Shown here: one piece after another, positions 25,823 through 35,354 of the stretch | Position numbering within the stretch: the stretch's first letter is position 1 | Layout of the letters: each line of letters starts with the position of its first letter | Assembly: GCA_020638955.1 (NCBI GenBank) | Contig: JACKHO010000003.1 | Coordinates: 620,001-684,000 of the forward strand | Length of the DNA: 64,000 nt | Direction of reading: 5' to 3' | DNA from: Planctomycetaceae bacterium | Lineage (GTDB): Bacteria; Planctomycetota; Planctomycetia; Planctomycetales; Planctomycetaceae | Translations under genes and position numbers: made by a program | Notes under the pieces: generated by a model | Told to the model about the DNA's origin: nothing | The model's database searches: none | What the model saw: only the letters and a program-made list of their open reading frames with translations

Positions 25823-26608
25823 ATGGAACTGCAAAGCCAGTCACCGAAGAATCTTACGCACGACCCACTGCTGTGGGGCGCCGCGGTTCTGGCTGCTGTA
25901 CTCATCTCTAAGATTACGCTTCAACCGTTAGGCATTGCGACGGGTACGGCAATCGCGATTTGTGCCATGACGTTGGCTCTCTTGCTGAGAACCCGTCAAA
26001 CAAAACGAAAGTTGCTCATCGCCGTTGCCTCAATTGCCGTATTGTCCGGGTTGGTCTTCACCGGCGTTTCATTGGCTGTCACGGGAATTGCGGTGCTGTG
26101 TTCCCTTACGGGAGTCGTACTCGGTCTTTCCTTCTTGACGCCATCAGAAATTGAGACTGGTGAGGAAAGTCCACTGCGTGAATCCGAATTGGTTGCCGTG
26201 GAACCGCAGGCCGCTGTCGAAGCCGATCTCAAAGATTTCAATTCCCATACAACGCTTTCGCTGACATCAGAATGTGATGAAACGGAAGACGACGGGCTCG
26301 AATTACTGCAGCACTGGGAGCGCCGTCGCGATTTGAATGGAAATGAATTTATTGAGGGCTCATTCCAGGTAACGCTCGGTGAGCAGGAGCAACGTCGGCT
26401 GGTTCACATTCCGGTGCATCCTCCACTTTCGAACCAGCGAAATGCCTGGGCGGAAGTCGTGGACGGGGAGGGGGTCACCGTGGAATTGGATGCTGTCCTC
26501 CCCTATGGGTTACGTCTCATTCTGCGACGACGTGGACGACAGTCACACAGCGTCACAGCGCTGGTTTACATTTCTACCTCAGGTACTGCTCAACGACGTG
26601 CCGCGTAG
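25823..26608 (+). CDS. Hypothetical membrane protein
   Basis: About 261 residues from ATG 25823 (GAAGGA 5 bases upstream; ATG 25817 is possible). Two or three hydrophobic helices lie in the first ~100 residues (LLWGAAVLAAVLISKI, ATGTAIAICAMTLALLL, LIAVASIAVLSGLVFTGVSLAV...). An acidic linker and a C-terminal soluble domain (~160-261) follow, with ELLQHWERRRDLNGNEFIEGSFQVTL and RRLVHIPVHPPLS. The soluble part resembles no family I can name. Function unknown. Confidence 0.75.
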   Translation: MELQSQSPKNLTHDPLLWGAAVLAAVLISKITLQPLGIATGTAIAICAMTLALLLRTRQTKRKLLIAVASIAVLSGLVFTGVSLAVTGIAVLCSLTGVVLGLSFLTPSEIETGEESPLRESELVAVEPQAAVEADLKDFNSHTTLSLTSECDETEDDGLELLQHWERRRDLNGNEFIEGSFQVTLGEQEQRRLVHIPVHPPLSNQRNAWAEVVDGEGVTVELDAVLPYGLRLILRRRGRQSHSVTALVYISTSGTAQRRAA

Positions 26609-26738
26609 GCGAATTGCGCGTCGGGCACGTTTTCGATGCCATTTGGGCTGGGGCATTGGACCGCAGTTGTTGTTGCGACTAAAGTCACTGAAAGGCCCAT
26701 TTCCAGATTTGGTTTTCCCGTACCAGAAAGTTGTCGTC

Positions 26739-27197
26739 ATGGCTCGTTTTGAACACGAACTCACGCTCAAGTGTTCTCCATCGAGTGTGTTTGATTTTTT
26801 GCTGCGTCCCGAAAACATACGACGCATCAGCGATCCCGGCATGGGATTGAAATTCACATCGGCCCCGGATGTTCTTTCCGCCGGTTCTCAAGTCCAATTT
26901 GAAATTGTCAGTTTCAACCAGGTTCATCGTATCACGCATGAAATCGAGACCGTCCGGCCCTTTGAGTTACTCGTTGAGCGGCAAGTGAAGGGAACAATGG
27001 GGGCCTGGCTGCACACGCATCGATACGAAGAAACGGAAAACGGTGTCCTCATTGTCGACGAAATCGACTTCGAACTTCCCGGCGGAATTTTGGGGATGCT
27101 GCTGAGTGAAGATTCCATACTTGACCAACTGGAAGACGGCTTCGAATTTCGGGCGCAGCAACTCGAACGCTTCGTTGAAGATGGAACTCTCGCATGA
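26739..27197 (+). CDS. SRPBCC-fold (START-like) protein
   Basis: 152 residues from ATG 26739. MARFEHELTLKCSPSSVFDFLLRPENI is the typical opening of an SRPBCC/polyketide-cyclase-like domain, and the protein ends with a long helix (EDGFEFRAQQLERFVEDG) that closes the ligand pocket. The family binds lipid-like or aromatic ligands; no specific substrate is suggested. The last four bases overlap the start of the next gene (ATGA), so the two are translationally coupled. The longer open frame to 26379 overlaps the preceding gene and looks non-coding. Confidence 0.88.
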   Translation: MARFEHELTLKCSPSSVFDFLLRPENIRRISDPGMGLKFTSAPDVLSAGSQVQFEIVSFNQVHRITHEIETVRPFELLVERQVKGTMGAWLHTHRYEETENGVLIVDEIDFELPGGILGMLLSEDSILDQLEDGFEFRAQQLERFVEDGTLA

Positions 27198-27490
27198 CAA
27201 TCCCGCGACTTCCAGGTGGACGCCCTAAACAGCCTCGCCCAAAATCGTACGCCGGGTTCTGGGCGGGAATGTCGGCCGTTGTTCTCACCATCGGTGGCCT
27301 GACGGCCGTAGTCACCGCCATCATGCCGGACGCCATTTTTCTGTTTCTGGTCGCCTTTGGTTTCGCGGGAATGGTCGGACTGCACTACCTCACCTGGGGC
27401 TGGTGGCTGAGCAAATCACTTCAGGAGAGTGATCCCGCCGACGCTGATGAACCGGCCTGGCCGGAACCGCCTGCTCCGCCCGAATACTAA
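27194..27490 (+). CDS. Small membrane protein, 98 residues
   Basis: Starts within the stop of the SRPBCC gene (4-base overlap). Two hydrophobic helices (WAGMSAVVLTIGGLTAVVTAI and AIFLFLVAFGFAGMVGLHYL) between a Pro/Lys-rich N-terminus and a Pro/Glu/Ala-rich acidic tail. No family recognised; coupling to the SRPBCC gene suggests a shared job at the membrane. Confidence 0.75.
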   Translation: MTIPRLPGGRPKQPRPKSYAGFWAGMSAVVLTIGGLTAVVTAIMPDAIFLFLVAFGFAGMVGLHYLTWGWWLSKSLQESDPADADEPAWPEPPAPPEY

Positions 27491-27543
27491 TCGCTCGAAA
27501 ACGGATCTTGTCGGACGGGCGGCACGTCTCGTAAGGTCCGTAC

Positions 27544-30039
27544 ATGGGACGATCTCTTCGTTTACTATTGTTGCTGCTGGCGGCTGTTTCCGGTATTTCC
27601 CGAGTTGTTGCTGCGGACGACGCTGCGCTCACGAAGTACTTCAACGGACTGCGACAACGCGGCCTGCTCGTTATCGCGGAAGACCATGCCGTGCGGCAAC
27701 TTGCACGGTCTGATCTTGATGAAGTGCAGCGCCGACAATTGGCGATTCAACTCGCAGAAACGCTCATCGCACACGCGGAAAACTCTACGCCAGCTCAGCA
27801 GGCAGAGCTCTTTGACACAGCACACAAGTATGTCGCTGACGAACTCAAGTCCAACACGGCCTCCCCCGATTCCATCCTGCGACTCCGTTTCACTCAGGCA
27901 CTTTTGTCATTGCGACAAGTGGAATTGCAGTGGTGGGAGATGGAACTGGCCGGAGAGACCTCAACAGTAGCGTTCGCGAAGCAGGTCGATCAGGTGATCC
28001 TCCAGTTTCGACAGGTGCTCGCAGAAAAAAATGTGAATTCGTCGATTCGGCTTCCAGGTGAGTTCGATGAAGAAGTGGCCGAAGCGCTGCAGCAATCACT
28101 ATTGTTGCGGATTGCTGTCGCTGTTGATTTGGTCGATCGAACCGGGGCAATTATCACAGCGTCCGAAGAATGCGAGTCAGCGGCGCGGCAGCGAAGCCAG
28201 CGTGGGATTTCGCGAAATGCCAAACTAAATTTGGTGCGAATCTCAAGACTGCGCGAGGAATATGCGCAGGCCCTGACGGCGCTCGAGGCCCTCGAGAAAA
28301 TTGCTGCACCCGAAAGTTTTCGCGACGAACTTGTCGCGGAGAAGGCCCGGGTTTATCTCAAGATGAAGCAGTACGATAAGGCGCTCGAAGTGCTGACGGA
28401 GGCCTTGCGGGGACGCAGCTACATCCCGGCGGAGTTTCATGCGCTCACCGTCGACGTGTTGTGTGGTGCCGCCGAAGTCGCGAGTTCAAAAGGTCAAACG
28501 GAATTGCAGGCGGACTTGTTGAAACAGGCTCGGCAAGAGGTTGCGTCGACGTATGGAAAGTGGTATCGCCGCGCGGCGTCCGTCCTGAGCACAACAGAAG
28601 AAAACTTGCGTTACGGTCCTCGGCTCTCTCCACTCGTCAAGAAGGGGAGACAAGCGTACTCAAGCGGTGACTTCGATTCGGCTGCAGAAACATTTCAGCA
28701 GGCCGCGACGGTCGCCATCAGCGAAGGCCGCATGGATGACGCCGTGGAATTCTCGATGACGCGCGGCTCCATTCAGCTTCAGAAAGGAGATGCGCCGTCT
28801 GCCGCGCGAACGTTTCGTGAGATGTATGGCCGTGCCCCGGAGCATCAACGGGCCGCGGAAGTTCATCTATTGCTCTGCTATGCCCTCGGACGTGTGTACG
28901 GTGATGCAGGTTCCGCCGAGGCGCGCGACGCGTATATCAACGCGTTGGAACTGCATACCACCACGTTCCCCAACTCGCCAACGCGTAATGAAGCCGTCTG
29001 GTTGCTGGGCCTGCTCTGGGAACAGGAGGAAAAATCCGATCAGGCCATTCGCTGGCTGCTCCAAGTGGCTGTCGGTCACAAGCACTATGACGCAGCCATC
29101 TTGAAAGTTGTTGCGATTGACCGAAAGGAGCTGGAGCGACTCTCCGACGATGCCACCGCCATTTCGCAGCGCCAACTGGAAGCGCGAAAACGGCTCGAAA
29201 AAATCATGTATGATTTCCCGTTGCCGCCGGAGGGGTGGAATCTGACGCAATCACAAATTGGCCTGCAGGGATCTCACATTCTTATTGCTGGTTCGACACC
29301 GCAATTCAACGACGCGGATATCCTGCTGACTCGTGTGGTCGATTCTGCCCGCATCGCCACCTATGTTTCGCAGGGCCGAAATCAGGAAGTTGATCCTCGC
29401 TGGGAGTCGTTGGCGAATGCGGCGAGGCAATTGCAAATAGTTGTCTTTGCGGGAGCAGGGAAAATCCTCGAAGCGCGCAGAGTGCTCGGCGAACTGGAAT
29501 CGGCTCAGCCAGCAAAGCTGTTGGCCATTCTTAACGGCCTGGCAGATGCCTCGCAGAATCTCCCCGAAGACCAACGCAAACAGGTTGGCCGTCTGCAACA
29601 GGAAATGTCGGCCCGTCTGGAACAGCGCCGCAGCGCTTTGAATGTCGAGCAGCAACTTGAGCTGGATCGAATTATCGCACAGTCGTATGTCGCGAGTGGC
29701 GACTTGATTGAGGCCGCGCACATCTACGAGAGACTTTTCAAAGAGAATCCTCGCGACAAACCACTCGCCATCGAAATTGCGAGGCTGTATACCCAACATG
29801 GCGAACCGAGTGATTTGGCAACGGCACAGAAATACTGGACGAGCATGGAGCAGGCCGAGGTCGCGGGAAGCGTGCCGTGGCTCGAAGCGAGAATCGAAGT
29901 CCTAAAGCTCATGCAGCAACTGGGAAAAAATGAGGAAGCCCGCAAGCTACTCGGCGTTACCCGAATCCTCTACCCAAAGCTGGGCAATCCGCAACTGAAG
30001 AAACAGTTTGATGCGCTGTCCGCTCAACTGGGGAAGTGA
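27544..30039 (+). CDS. Secreted TPR-repeat protein
   Basis: 831 residues with a signal peptide MGRSLRLLLLLLAAVSG ending near VVAADD. The remainder is helical solenoid with TPR-like units (QYDKALEVLTEALRG, AYSSGDFDSAAETFQQAAT, NPRDKPLAIEIARLYTQHG), so it probably acts as a scaffold in the periplasm or on the surface. No catalytic domain is seen. It begins 53 bases after the small membrane protein and may belong to the same transcript. Family-level function only. Confidence 0.85.
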   Translation: MGRSLRLLLLLLAAVSGISRVVAADDAALTKYFNGLRQRGLLVIAEDHAVRQLARSDLDEVQRRQLAIQLAETLIAHAENSTPAQQAELFDTAHKYVADELKSNTASPDSILRLRFTQALLSLRQVELQWWEMELAGETSTVAFAKQVDQVILQFRQVLAEKNVNSSIRLPGEFDEEVAEALQQSLLLRIAVAVDLVDRTGAIITASEECESAARQRSQRGISRNAKLNLVRISRLREEYAQALTALEALEKIAAPESFRDELVAEKARVYLKMKQYDKALEVLTEALRGRSYIPAEFHALTVDVLCGAAEVASSKGQTELQADLLKQARQEVASTYGKWYRRAASVLSTTEENLRYGPRLSPLVKKGRQAYSSGDFDSAAETFQQAATVAISEGRMDDAVEFSMTRGSIQLQKGDAPSAARTFREMYGRAPEHQRAAEVHLLLCYALGRVYGDAGSAEARDAYINALELHTTTFPNSPTRNEAVWLLGLLWEQEEKSDQAIRWLLQVAVGHKHYDAAILKVVAIDRKELERLSDDATAISQRQLEARKRLEKIMYDFPLPPEGWNLTQSQIGLQGSHILIAGSTPQFNDADILLTRVVDSARIATYVSQGRNQEVDPRWESLANAARQLQIVVFAGAGKILEARRVLGELESAQPAKLLAILNGLADASQNLPEDQRKQVGRLQQEMSARLEQRRSALNVEQQLELDRIIAQSYVASGDLIEAAHIYERLFKENPRDKPLAIEIARLYTQHGEPSDLATAQKYWTSMEQAEVAGSVPWLEARIEVLKLMQQLGKNEEARKLLGVTRILYPKLGNPQLKKQFDALSAQLGK

Positions 30040-30100
30040 GTCGGCGATTTGTCGCACTGGACAGAATTTGTAGCGTGTGTGCAGCAAGTTACCGCATTAA

Positions 30101-30204
30101 GGTGGGTTACGTCCGCGAATCGGATGGTGCGGAGATAGCACTCTGTTTTTCGCGTTGGATGACTTGCGCAACGCACCATCCTGTTGGACGCGGACTCCAC
30201 CCAC
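30101..30204. repeat. Imperfect inverted repeat in intergenic space
   Basis: The left arm (30101-30131, opening GGTGGGTTACGTCCGCG and closing CGGATGGTGCG) is matched by the reverse complement of 30172-30204 (GGTGGGTGGAGTCCGCG then AGGATGGTGCG), with a small insertion; the loop is 40 bases. It lies between the TPR gene and a convergent gene, so it may be a REP/MITE-like element that also ends transcription. Confidence 0.7.
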
Positions 30205-30235
30205 CCTACAAATCATTCTGAGTAGTCGAAACGCA

Positions 30236-30778
30236 TTAGATGTTGAGCGTCACAATGCGGCCCATGATGAGTCGAACATAACGCTCTTCGACCAGCGGTC
30301 CTTCAGGGCTATCGGTGTGGACTTCGACACGGTAGATGTGCGGAAGGCCGGGGAGGAGTGGTTCCGACGTGAAGTGGAACAGGGTGGGATCATCTTTATC
30401 CTGAAACCCATCCATTCGATCTTCGATCCGGAACTCATTCATATCGTGTACGATGATTTTCGTCGCACCTTTCACTCGCAAGTCGAGCATTCCGGCTCGA
30501 GGGTGTGTGTCGGTTGGAACCGGACGAGAACGCAACTGATACGTCCGTCCCAATGTTCCTGGCGGCGGGGTGAGGGGCACGTTCACCATGGCGGGAGGCA
30601 TATTGACAGCGGGAGCTGCGAACGGCACCTGGATATCATTCACAACCGGACCTGCCCCAATCACCGTGGAACTGCCGCGGCAATTGCATCCCGCCTCGAC
30701 TTGAAGGGAAAGACTCCCAGCGAGGAAGGCCACGGCGAGGCAGGACGAAACGCGATTGAAAATGTGGGGAACGTACAT
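30236..30778 (-). CDS. Exported hypothetical protein, 180 residues
   Basis: Signal peptide (CLAVAFLAGSLSLQVEAG) followed by a Cys-x-Cys (CNCRG). The mature protein has a Pro/Val-rich middle and a C-terminal beta-rich domain of about 95 residues (GATKIIVHDMNEFRIEDRMDGF ... IYRVEVHTDSPEGPLVEERYVRLIMGRIVTLNI). It resembles planctomycete secreted proteins of unknown function. I cannot assign a reaction. ATG 30778. The call as a real gene is fairly secure from the signal peptide and the folded C-terminus. Confidence 0.68.
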   Translation of the reverse strand: MYVPHIFNRVSSCLAVAFLAGSLSLQVEAGCNCRGSSTVIGAGPVVNDIQVPFAAPAVNMPPAMVNVPLTPPPGTLGRTYQLRSRPVPTDTHPRAGMLDLRVKGATKIIVHDMNEFRIEDRMDGFQDKDDPTLFHFTSEPLLPGLPHIYRVEVHTDSPEGPLVEERYVRLIMGRIVTLNI

Positions 30779-30998
30779 GGGTAGCTCAGTTATGCGGTTG
30801 GGTCGCAGAAAACGACGTCATCCAATCAGTTCACGGGAGCATGAAGAAACTCCGCCAGTTGACCGTAGCACGCCCCACGAGGCCTCGCTGATTTCATTGC
30901 CGCCCGGCACCTCGAATGTTGCCTTTTTTCAACACCCGACTTGAGTAATCCGTACAGCCAATACACGTGTTCCGGATGCGAACACAACCTCAGGGTGC

Positions 30999-32543
30999 TC
31001 ATCCACGTTCTGGTGTGCTGCGACCAGTTCGCTTGCAGTCTTCCAGGATTTGCTTCAGTTCCTGAACAATGTCGGGATGCTGGTCATAGAGATTGTTCGT
31101 CTCGCCCGGATCGGTTTCCAGGTCATAAAGTTGTCCGGGAGCATTGGGAGCCTTCTCCTCGATGTGGTAAAGCTCCTTGAGTCGCCCTGCTCCATAGTTG
31201 TTCCCGCCCGATCCCTTGTGGTCCAGGAACTTCCATTTTCCTTTGCGTATGGCCAGTGCAAGGCTAATGGTTTGGTGCAGCGTAAACTCGCGAACGTTCC
31301 CCTTTGTTTCTCCCTGGAGCACAGGCAGAAAATTGAAGCTGTCTTCAGCGGCGTCGTTGGGCAGCTTTGAATTAATAATGCTCGCGCATGTGGCCATGAT
31401 GTCGGTGAGGCAAACCGTTTGCTCGCTCACTGATCCTGGTTTCACATTCCCAGGCCAGCGCACAATGAACGGTACTCGGTGCCCTCCTTCCCAGTTGTCT
31501 CGCTTCATGCCGCGCCAGGGTCGAGCCCCGTCATGCTGGTGTATTTCCCGCATGTTGATGACCGTTCCCACTTCTGGTCCGTTGTCGCTGGTGAGGATGA
31601 CGAGCGTATTCTCGGCGACCCCCAGGGTTTCGAGTTTCTGCATAAGCTGGCCAACGACATCATCAAACTCAGCGATGAAATCTCCATGCGGCCCAGCCTT
31701 GGTCGTTCCCTGGTAGTTCTCGCCGGGGAACGACGGCAGGTGCACCGCCTGCAATGAGTGAAACAGAAAGAACGGCTGACTCGGCTTCTCCCGGCAGTGA
31801 TGATCGAGAAACTCCAGGCTCTTTTTGAGGAAGACCATGTCCACTTCTTCATGGTTGAAGTCCGGCGCGACCATTCCTGGGCGACAGTCGAAGGACCATT
31901 CATGCATCGGCAAGGTTGAACGGTCCAGCAGCTTTGTCGGCGGAACAGGAATGCGGTCTCCGTCCACGAAGGCGTACAACCAGTCGGTGGTGGGACAGCA
32001 GGCCGTACCAAAGAATTGATCAAATCCTCTGTGGACTGGACCATCAGGTATGGGACGGGAGTAGTCAATTCTCTGAACGGCTTCGAGACCGTTCTGGTTG
32101 ATCGCATTTCCCTCCGTGTCGAAGAACGTCATGCCAACATGCCATTTGCCGAACATCGCCGTCGCGTAACCTGCGTTGTGCAGCATTTGCGGGAGAGTCA
32201 GGCGGTCCTCGGTGATGAGGCATGGTCCACCGGCGCCGGTGAACACGCCGCGGTAGTTCAGTCGAAACGCCATGCGACCTGTCAGGATGCTGTACCGTGT
32301 CGGCGTGCAAACTGTGGAAGGGCTATGGGCGTCGAGAAACTGCATCCCACCCCGAGCGAGTTGGTCCACATGGGGCGTGGCAACCTTCGATTGAGAGTTG
32401 TAGCAACTGACATCGCCGTAACCGAGATCATCAGCCAGGATGAGCAAAATGTTCGGCCGCCTATCCTCCGCTCGAGTCGTCACGACGACTGACAGCACGG
32501 ACAACAGTACGAAGGTAGCGAGCCGGGATATTCTGAAAGTCAT
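30999..32543 (-). CDS. Secreted sulfatase (first)
   Basis: 514 residues with signal peptide (ISRLATFVLLSVLSVVVTTRA). Sulfatase core: NILLILADDLGYGDVSCYN carries the Asp38-Asp39 metal ligands, and Cys79 in STVCTPTRYSILTGR is the residue converted to formylglycine (C-T-P-T-R). Further family landmarks: MFGKWHVGM, LTSDNGPEVG, KRDNWEGGHRVPFIVRWPG and DLETDPGETNNLYDQH. It probably desulfates an extracellular or periplasmic polysaccharide ester. Maturation needs a formylglycine-generating enzyme; the SUMF1-fold protein in this window is an uncertain candidate. ATG at 32543. Confidence 0.94.
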   Translation of the reverse strand: MTFRISRLATFVLLSVLSVVVTTRAEDRRPNILLILADDLGYGDVSCYNSQSKVATPHVDQLARGGMQFLDAHSPSTVCTPTRYSILTGRMAFRLNYRGVFTGAGGPCLITEDRLTLPQMLHNAGYATAMFGKWHVGMTFFDTEGNAINQNGLEAVQRIDYSRPIPDGPVHRGFDQFFGTACCPTTDWLYAFVDGDRIPVPPTKLLDRSTLPMHEWSFDCRPGMVAPDFNHEEVDMVFLKKSLEFLDHHCREKPSQPFFLFHSLQAVHLPSFPGENYQGTTKAGPHGDFIAEFDDVVGQLMQKLETLGVAENTLVILTSDNGPEVGTVINMREIHQHDGARPWRGMKRDNWEGGHRVPFIVRWPGNVKPGSVSEQTVCLTDIMATCASIINSKLPNDAAEDSFNFLPVLQGETKGNVREFTLHQTISLALAIRKGKWKFLDHKGSGGNNYGAGRLKELYHIEEKAPNAPGQLYDLETDPGETNNLYDQHPDIVQELKQILEDCKRTGRSTPERG

Positions 32544-32865
32544 TGATCACTTCCCGTGAATCGAGACGCACGAACTGGTTGCAGAATACGTTCCGGAACA
32601 CGTCACTGCCACAAGTGGCCGACGGATTGGTGCGGTTCTGAGTCTGTCAGAAAGCGAGGCGTGTACTATTACGGGAAGCAATTCGAACCTGGTGGGACAA
32701 TCGAATCGTCCCGCTGAACGCGTTGAGTCATTGCCGTAACAACCCACTCACAAAGATTTACGTCGCTTGACTTCATCACCTGCCGGGTAAATCGCTACCA
32801 TACGTGGCTCACAATTTGAATGTCCTGCCAACCGAATCGAAGCCCACCCGGCTGAAGGTTTCACG

Positions 32866-34500
32866 ATGAACCAACTTCCCGCTGCCAGCAGACCGAAACT
32901 GACAACCGTTCAATGGCTCATTTGCGTAATGGCCGCCATTGGTTTCGCGTTCGACATTTACGAACTGCTCATGCTGCCGCTCGTGGCCAAAGAAGCGCTG
33001 TTGGAATTGGGGAATATTCGTCCGGGAACGGACGCATTCAAGCACTGGTTTACGCTGCTGTTCTATGTACCAGCCATGGTCGGAGGGATTGTCGGCCTAT
33101 GGGGTGGTTACCTGACCGACAAGTTGGGCCGTCGCCGCGTGCTGACGTGGAGTATCATGCTTTACGCATTCTCTGCCTTCGCTGCGGGATTCTCCACAAA
33201 TCTCTGGATGCTGTTGTTCTTCCGGACGCTCACGTTTGTTGGTGTTTGCGTTGAATTCGTGGCCGCCGTTGCCTGGCTCGCAGAACTCTTTGAAGATCCA
33301 GAACAACGTGAGAAAGTCTTGGGTTATACACAGGCGTTTTCGTCAATTGGTGGCTTGCTCGTGGCGATGGTCAATGGAGCGATTGTCCTCAACGCAAAGC
33401 AACTTCCCGCAATTCATCTTCCCGAGTTCCTGCAGCTGGGAGCAATTGCTGAGGCTCATGCTTCATGGCGATACACGCTCATGTCGGGACTATTACCAGC
33501 AATTCCACTGTTGGTCATTCGCCCGTTCCTTCCGGAATCGCCTGTCTGGGCGAAGAAAATGGCGGAAGGAAAACTCAAGCGCCCCAGCATTGCCGAACTC
33601 TTTGGTCCGGGTTTGCGAACGACCACCATTGTCACCACGCTCATGTTTATGTGCTCCTACGGTATTGCCTTCGGTGCCCTGCAACAGTTGCAGCAAATTG
33701 TTCCTGGCATCGACGAAGTGCAGGCCCAAATTGCTGAAGATCTCGCCCCGGCGAAGGCCAAGGCTGCTGCGGCCACTCAGGAACTACTTTCGGGAGCGGG
33801 TGTCGAGAAGCCAGAGGAATGGATACTCAGCGAAGAGACGCTTGCTGCGCTGCCAGAGGAGACGGCTACAAAGATCTCCGAGATTGACGGAGGTTTGAAG
33901 AAATTAATTGAAAAGACAAGCAAGGGAACGAATTCACTCAAGAATGCTGAGTACACCAAGTCTCAGGAATTGGGCGGCCTGTTCGGTCGTTTCATCCTAG
34001 CGATGCTCGTCGTGATCATCGTCAGCCGACGCACGCTGCTCCGCGTCTTCGTGTTGCCCGGCATGATTGTCATGCCCATTGTGTTCCTGATGTTTGCCGG
34101 CGGTGATGAAACCACCTTCGCGCATTTTGACATCAGCTTCATTCCAGGATTCCACGACGCCAGTGTCTCGGTTCTTGGTCTTGCTATTTTCACGGCAGGA
34201 TTCTTCACCGTCGCCCAGTTCAGCTTCTGGGGGAACTACCTCCCCACCGTGTATCCCGTTCACCTGCGTGGTACCGGCGAGAGCTTTGCCGCCAACATTG
34301 GCGGACGGATGTTGGGCACATCTTTTATGGCGGTCACCCAGTTGCTCATCTCGCCGCACATGCCTGGTGAAATCACTCCTGGTGAAACCAGCACCGTGCA
34401 GATTTCCTACGCCGCTGCAGTCGTGTCGGGAGTACTCTGCCTGCTGAGTTTCATTCTGTCCTTCTTCCTGCCCGAGCCGAAGCCGGAAATGGAAGATTAG
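32866..34500 (+). CDS. MFS transporter with an insertion between TM7 and TM8
   Basis: 544 residues, 12 predicted helices. The MFS loop 2-3 signature GGYLTDKLGRRRVLTW is near residue 85; ELFEDPEQREKVLGYTQ is the loop 4-5 region and LPESPVWA follows TM6. Between TM7 (TTTIVTTLMFMCSYGIAFGALQQL) and TM8 (RFILAMLVVIIVS) is a charged helical insert of ~85 residues (EVQAQIAEDLAPAKAKAAAATQELLSGAG ... EETATKISEIDGGLKKLIEK), unusual for MFS and facing the periplasm if topology is standard. The end is acidic (PEPKPEMED). The transported compound cannot be read off, though the metabolite:H+ symporter group is suggested. ATG 32866. Confidence 0.9.
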   Translation: MNQLPAASRPKLTTVQWLICVMAAIGFAFDIYELLMLPLVAKEALLELGNIRPGTDAFKHWFTLLFYVPAMVGGIVGLWGGYLTDKLGRRRVLTWSIMLYAFSAFAAGFSTNLWMLLFFRTLTFVGVCVEFVAAVAWLAELFEDPEQREKVLGYTQAFSSIGGLLVAMVNGAIVLNAKQLPAIHLPEFLQLGAIAEAHASWRYTLMSGLLPAIPLLVIRPFLPESPVWAKKMAEGKLKRPSIAELFGPGLRTTTIVTTLMFMCSYGIAFGALQQLQQIVPGIDEVQAQIAEDLAPAKAKAAAATQELLSGAGVEKPEEWILSEETLAALPEETATKISEIDGGLKKLIEKTSKGTNSLKNAEYTKSQELGGLFGRFILAMLVVIIVSRRTLLRVFVLPGMIVMPIVFLMFAGGDETTFAHFDISFIPGFHDASVSVLGLAIFTAGFFTVAQFSFWGNYLPTVYPVHLRGTGESFAANIGGRMLGTSFMAVTQLLISPHMPGEITPGETSTVQISYAAAVVSGVLCLLSFILSFFLPEPKPEMED

Positions 34501-34519
34501 TCGACCTCACGCAGGTCGA
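34501..34519 (+). terminator. Short hairpin immediately after the MFS stop codon
   Basis: TCGACCT/AGGTCGA, a perfect 7-bp stem with a 5-base loop starting right after the stop. No T run follows, so it is at best a weak or factor-dependent terminator. Confidence 0.35.
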
Positions 34520-34573
34520 GACGAAACATCTGTCGACGAAAGTACCGGAGCATTTCACCGCAAGGAGCGAGTC

Positions 34574-35296
34574 ATGCGAAACGCACTGGCCATACTACTT
34601 GCAGCGATTGCTGTTGCTGGATCCTTGGGTATGTTCCTTTACGGACATGCCATCGCGGGTGTCTTTGAAACCCTGGCACTCAGGGCGAGGCCAGCAGAAG
34701 TTCCCAGTTCACTGGTCAACCTCCGGCTGGCCTCCAGTGCGTTTGCGGCATTCTTTATTGGCACACTCGGCTCCTTCGGCCTGAGGCTTTTGGGCGGAAC
34801 CCTCAAGTCGCAGCATCGGTGGCCCGGTATCGCTATTGGCGTTCTGATGGCAATTGGCGGGGGAATTCTCGTTACGCGTGTCTTTGTCGTAATGAGGTCT
34901 TTTCAAGTCATCGCCAACTCCACTACGACTCCCAAAGCCGAAGAGATTGAATTTGTCTTCAGTTCGTTGCAGCCCCAATTTGGCGTGGGCTATGGAGTCT
35001 TAATGGCAACTTCGATGGCAGTTTTTACGCTCGCCGTTCTGGAGTTGCGGGCATCTGGAGCTCGTCACTCGTCTCCCGTTTGGACTGGTGCGGGTGCAAT
35101 CTGCATTCTTCTGTTGCCGCTGACGCTACTGTTCACTTGGTCGTTGCGTCATGCTGCATACGAATTGCAACGGATCACAATGGGTGAGGTGCTGGCGAAA
35201 CCGGTAGATTTCGCTGTCCAACTCAACAGCATGCTCACGTGGTCGTTTCTGCGGTCATCGTCGCCGTCGGCTGCATGCAGGCTTTTGCATACCTGA
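34574..35296 (+). CDS. Membrane protein, probably frameshifted near its end
   Basis: 240 residues as read, with an AAGGAG site before ATG 34574. Helices: NALAILLAAIAVAGSLGMFLYG, SSAFAAFFIGTLGSFGLRLL, GIAIGVLMAIGGGILVT, FGVGYGVLMATSMAVFTLAVLEL and AICILLLPLTLLFTW. The frame then runs into low-quality sequence (SFLRSSSPSAACRLLHT). In the next frame the same DNA reads VVVSAVIVAVGCMQAFAYLI plus a polar acidic tail ending at a stop at 35356-35358, which looks like the true last helix and C-terminus. A one-base loss (or two-base gain) close to 35237 would restore it. Family not recognised. Confidence 0.78.
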   Translation: MRNALAILLAAIAVAGSLGMFLYGHAIAGVFETLALRARPAEVPSSLVNLRLASSAFAAFFIGTLGSFGLRLLGGTLKSQHRWPGIAIGVLMAIGGGILVTRVFVVMRSFQVIANSTTTPKAEEIEFVFSSLQPQFGVGYGVLMATSMAVFTLAVLELRASGARHSSPVWTGAGAICILLLPLTLLFTWSLRHAAYELQRITMGEVLAKPVDFAVQLNSMLTWSFLRSSSPSAACRLLHT

Positions 35297-35354
35297 TTGA
35301 GCCCATTTCGGTCCACGAGCCCACCGCCGATGTGGACGCCGACGACGCATCAAA

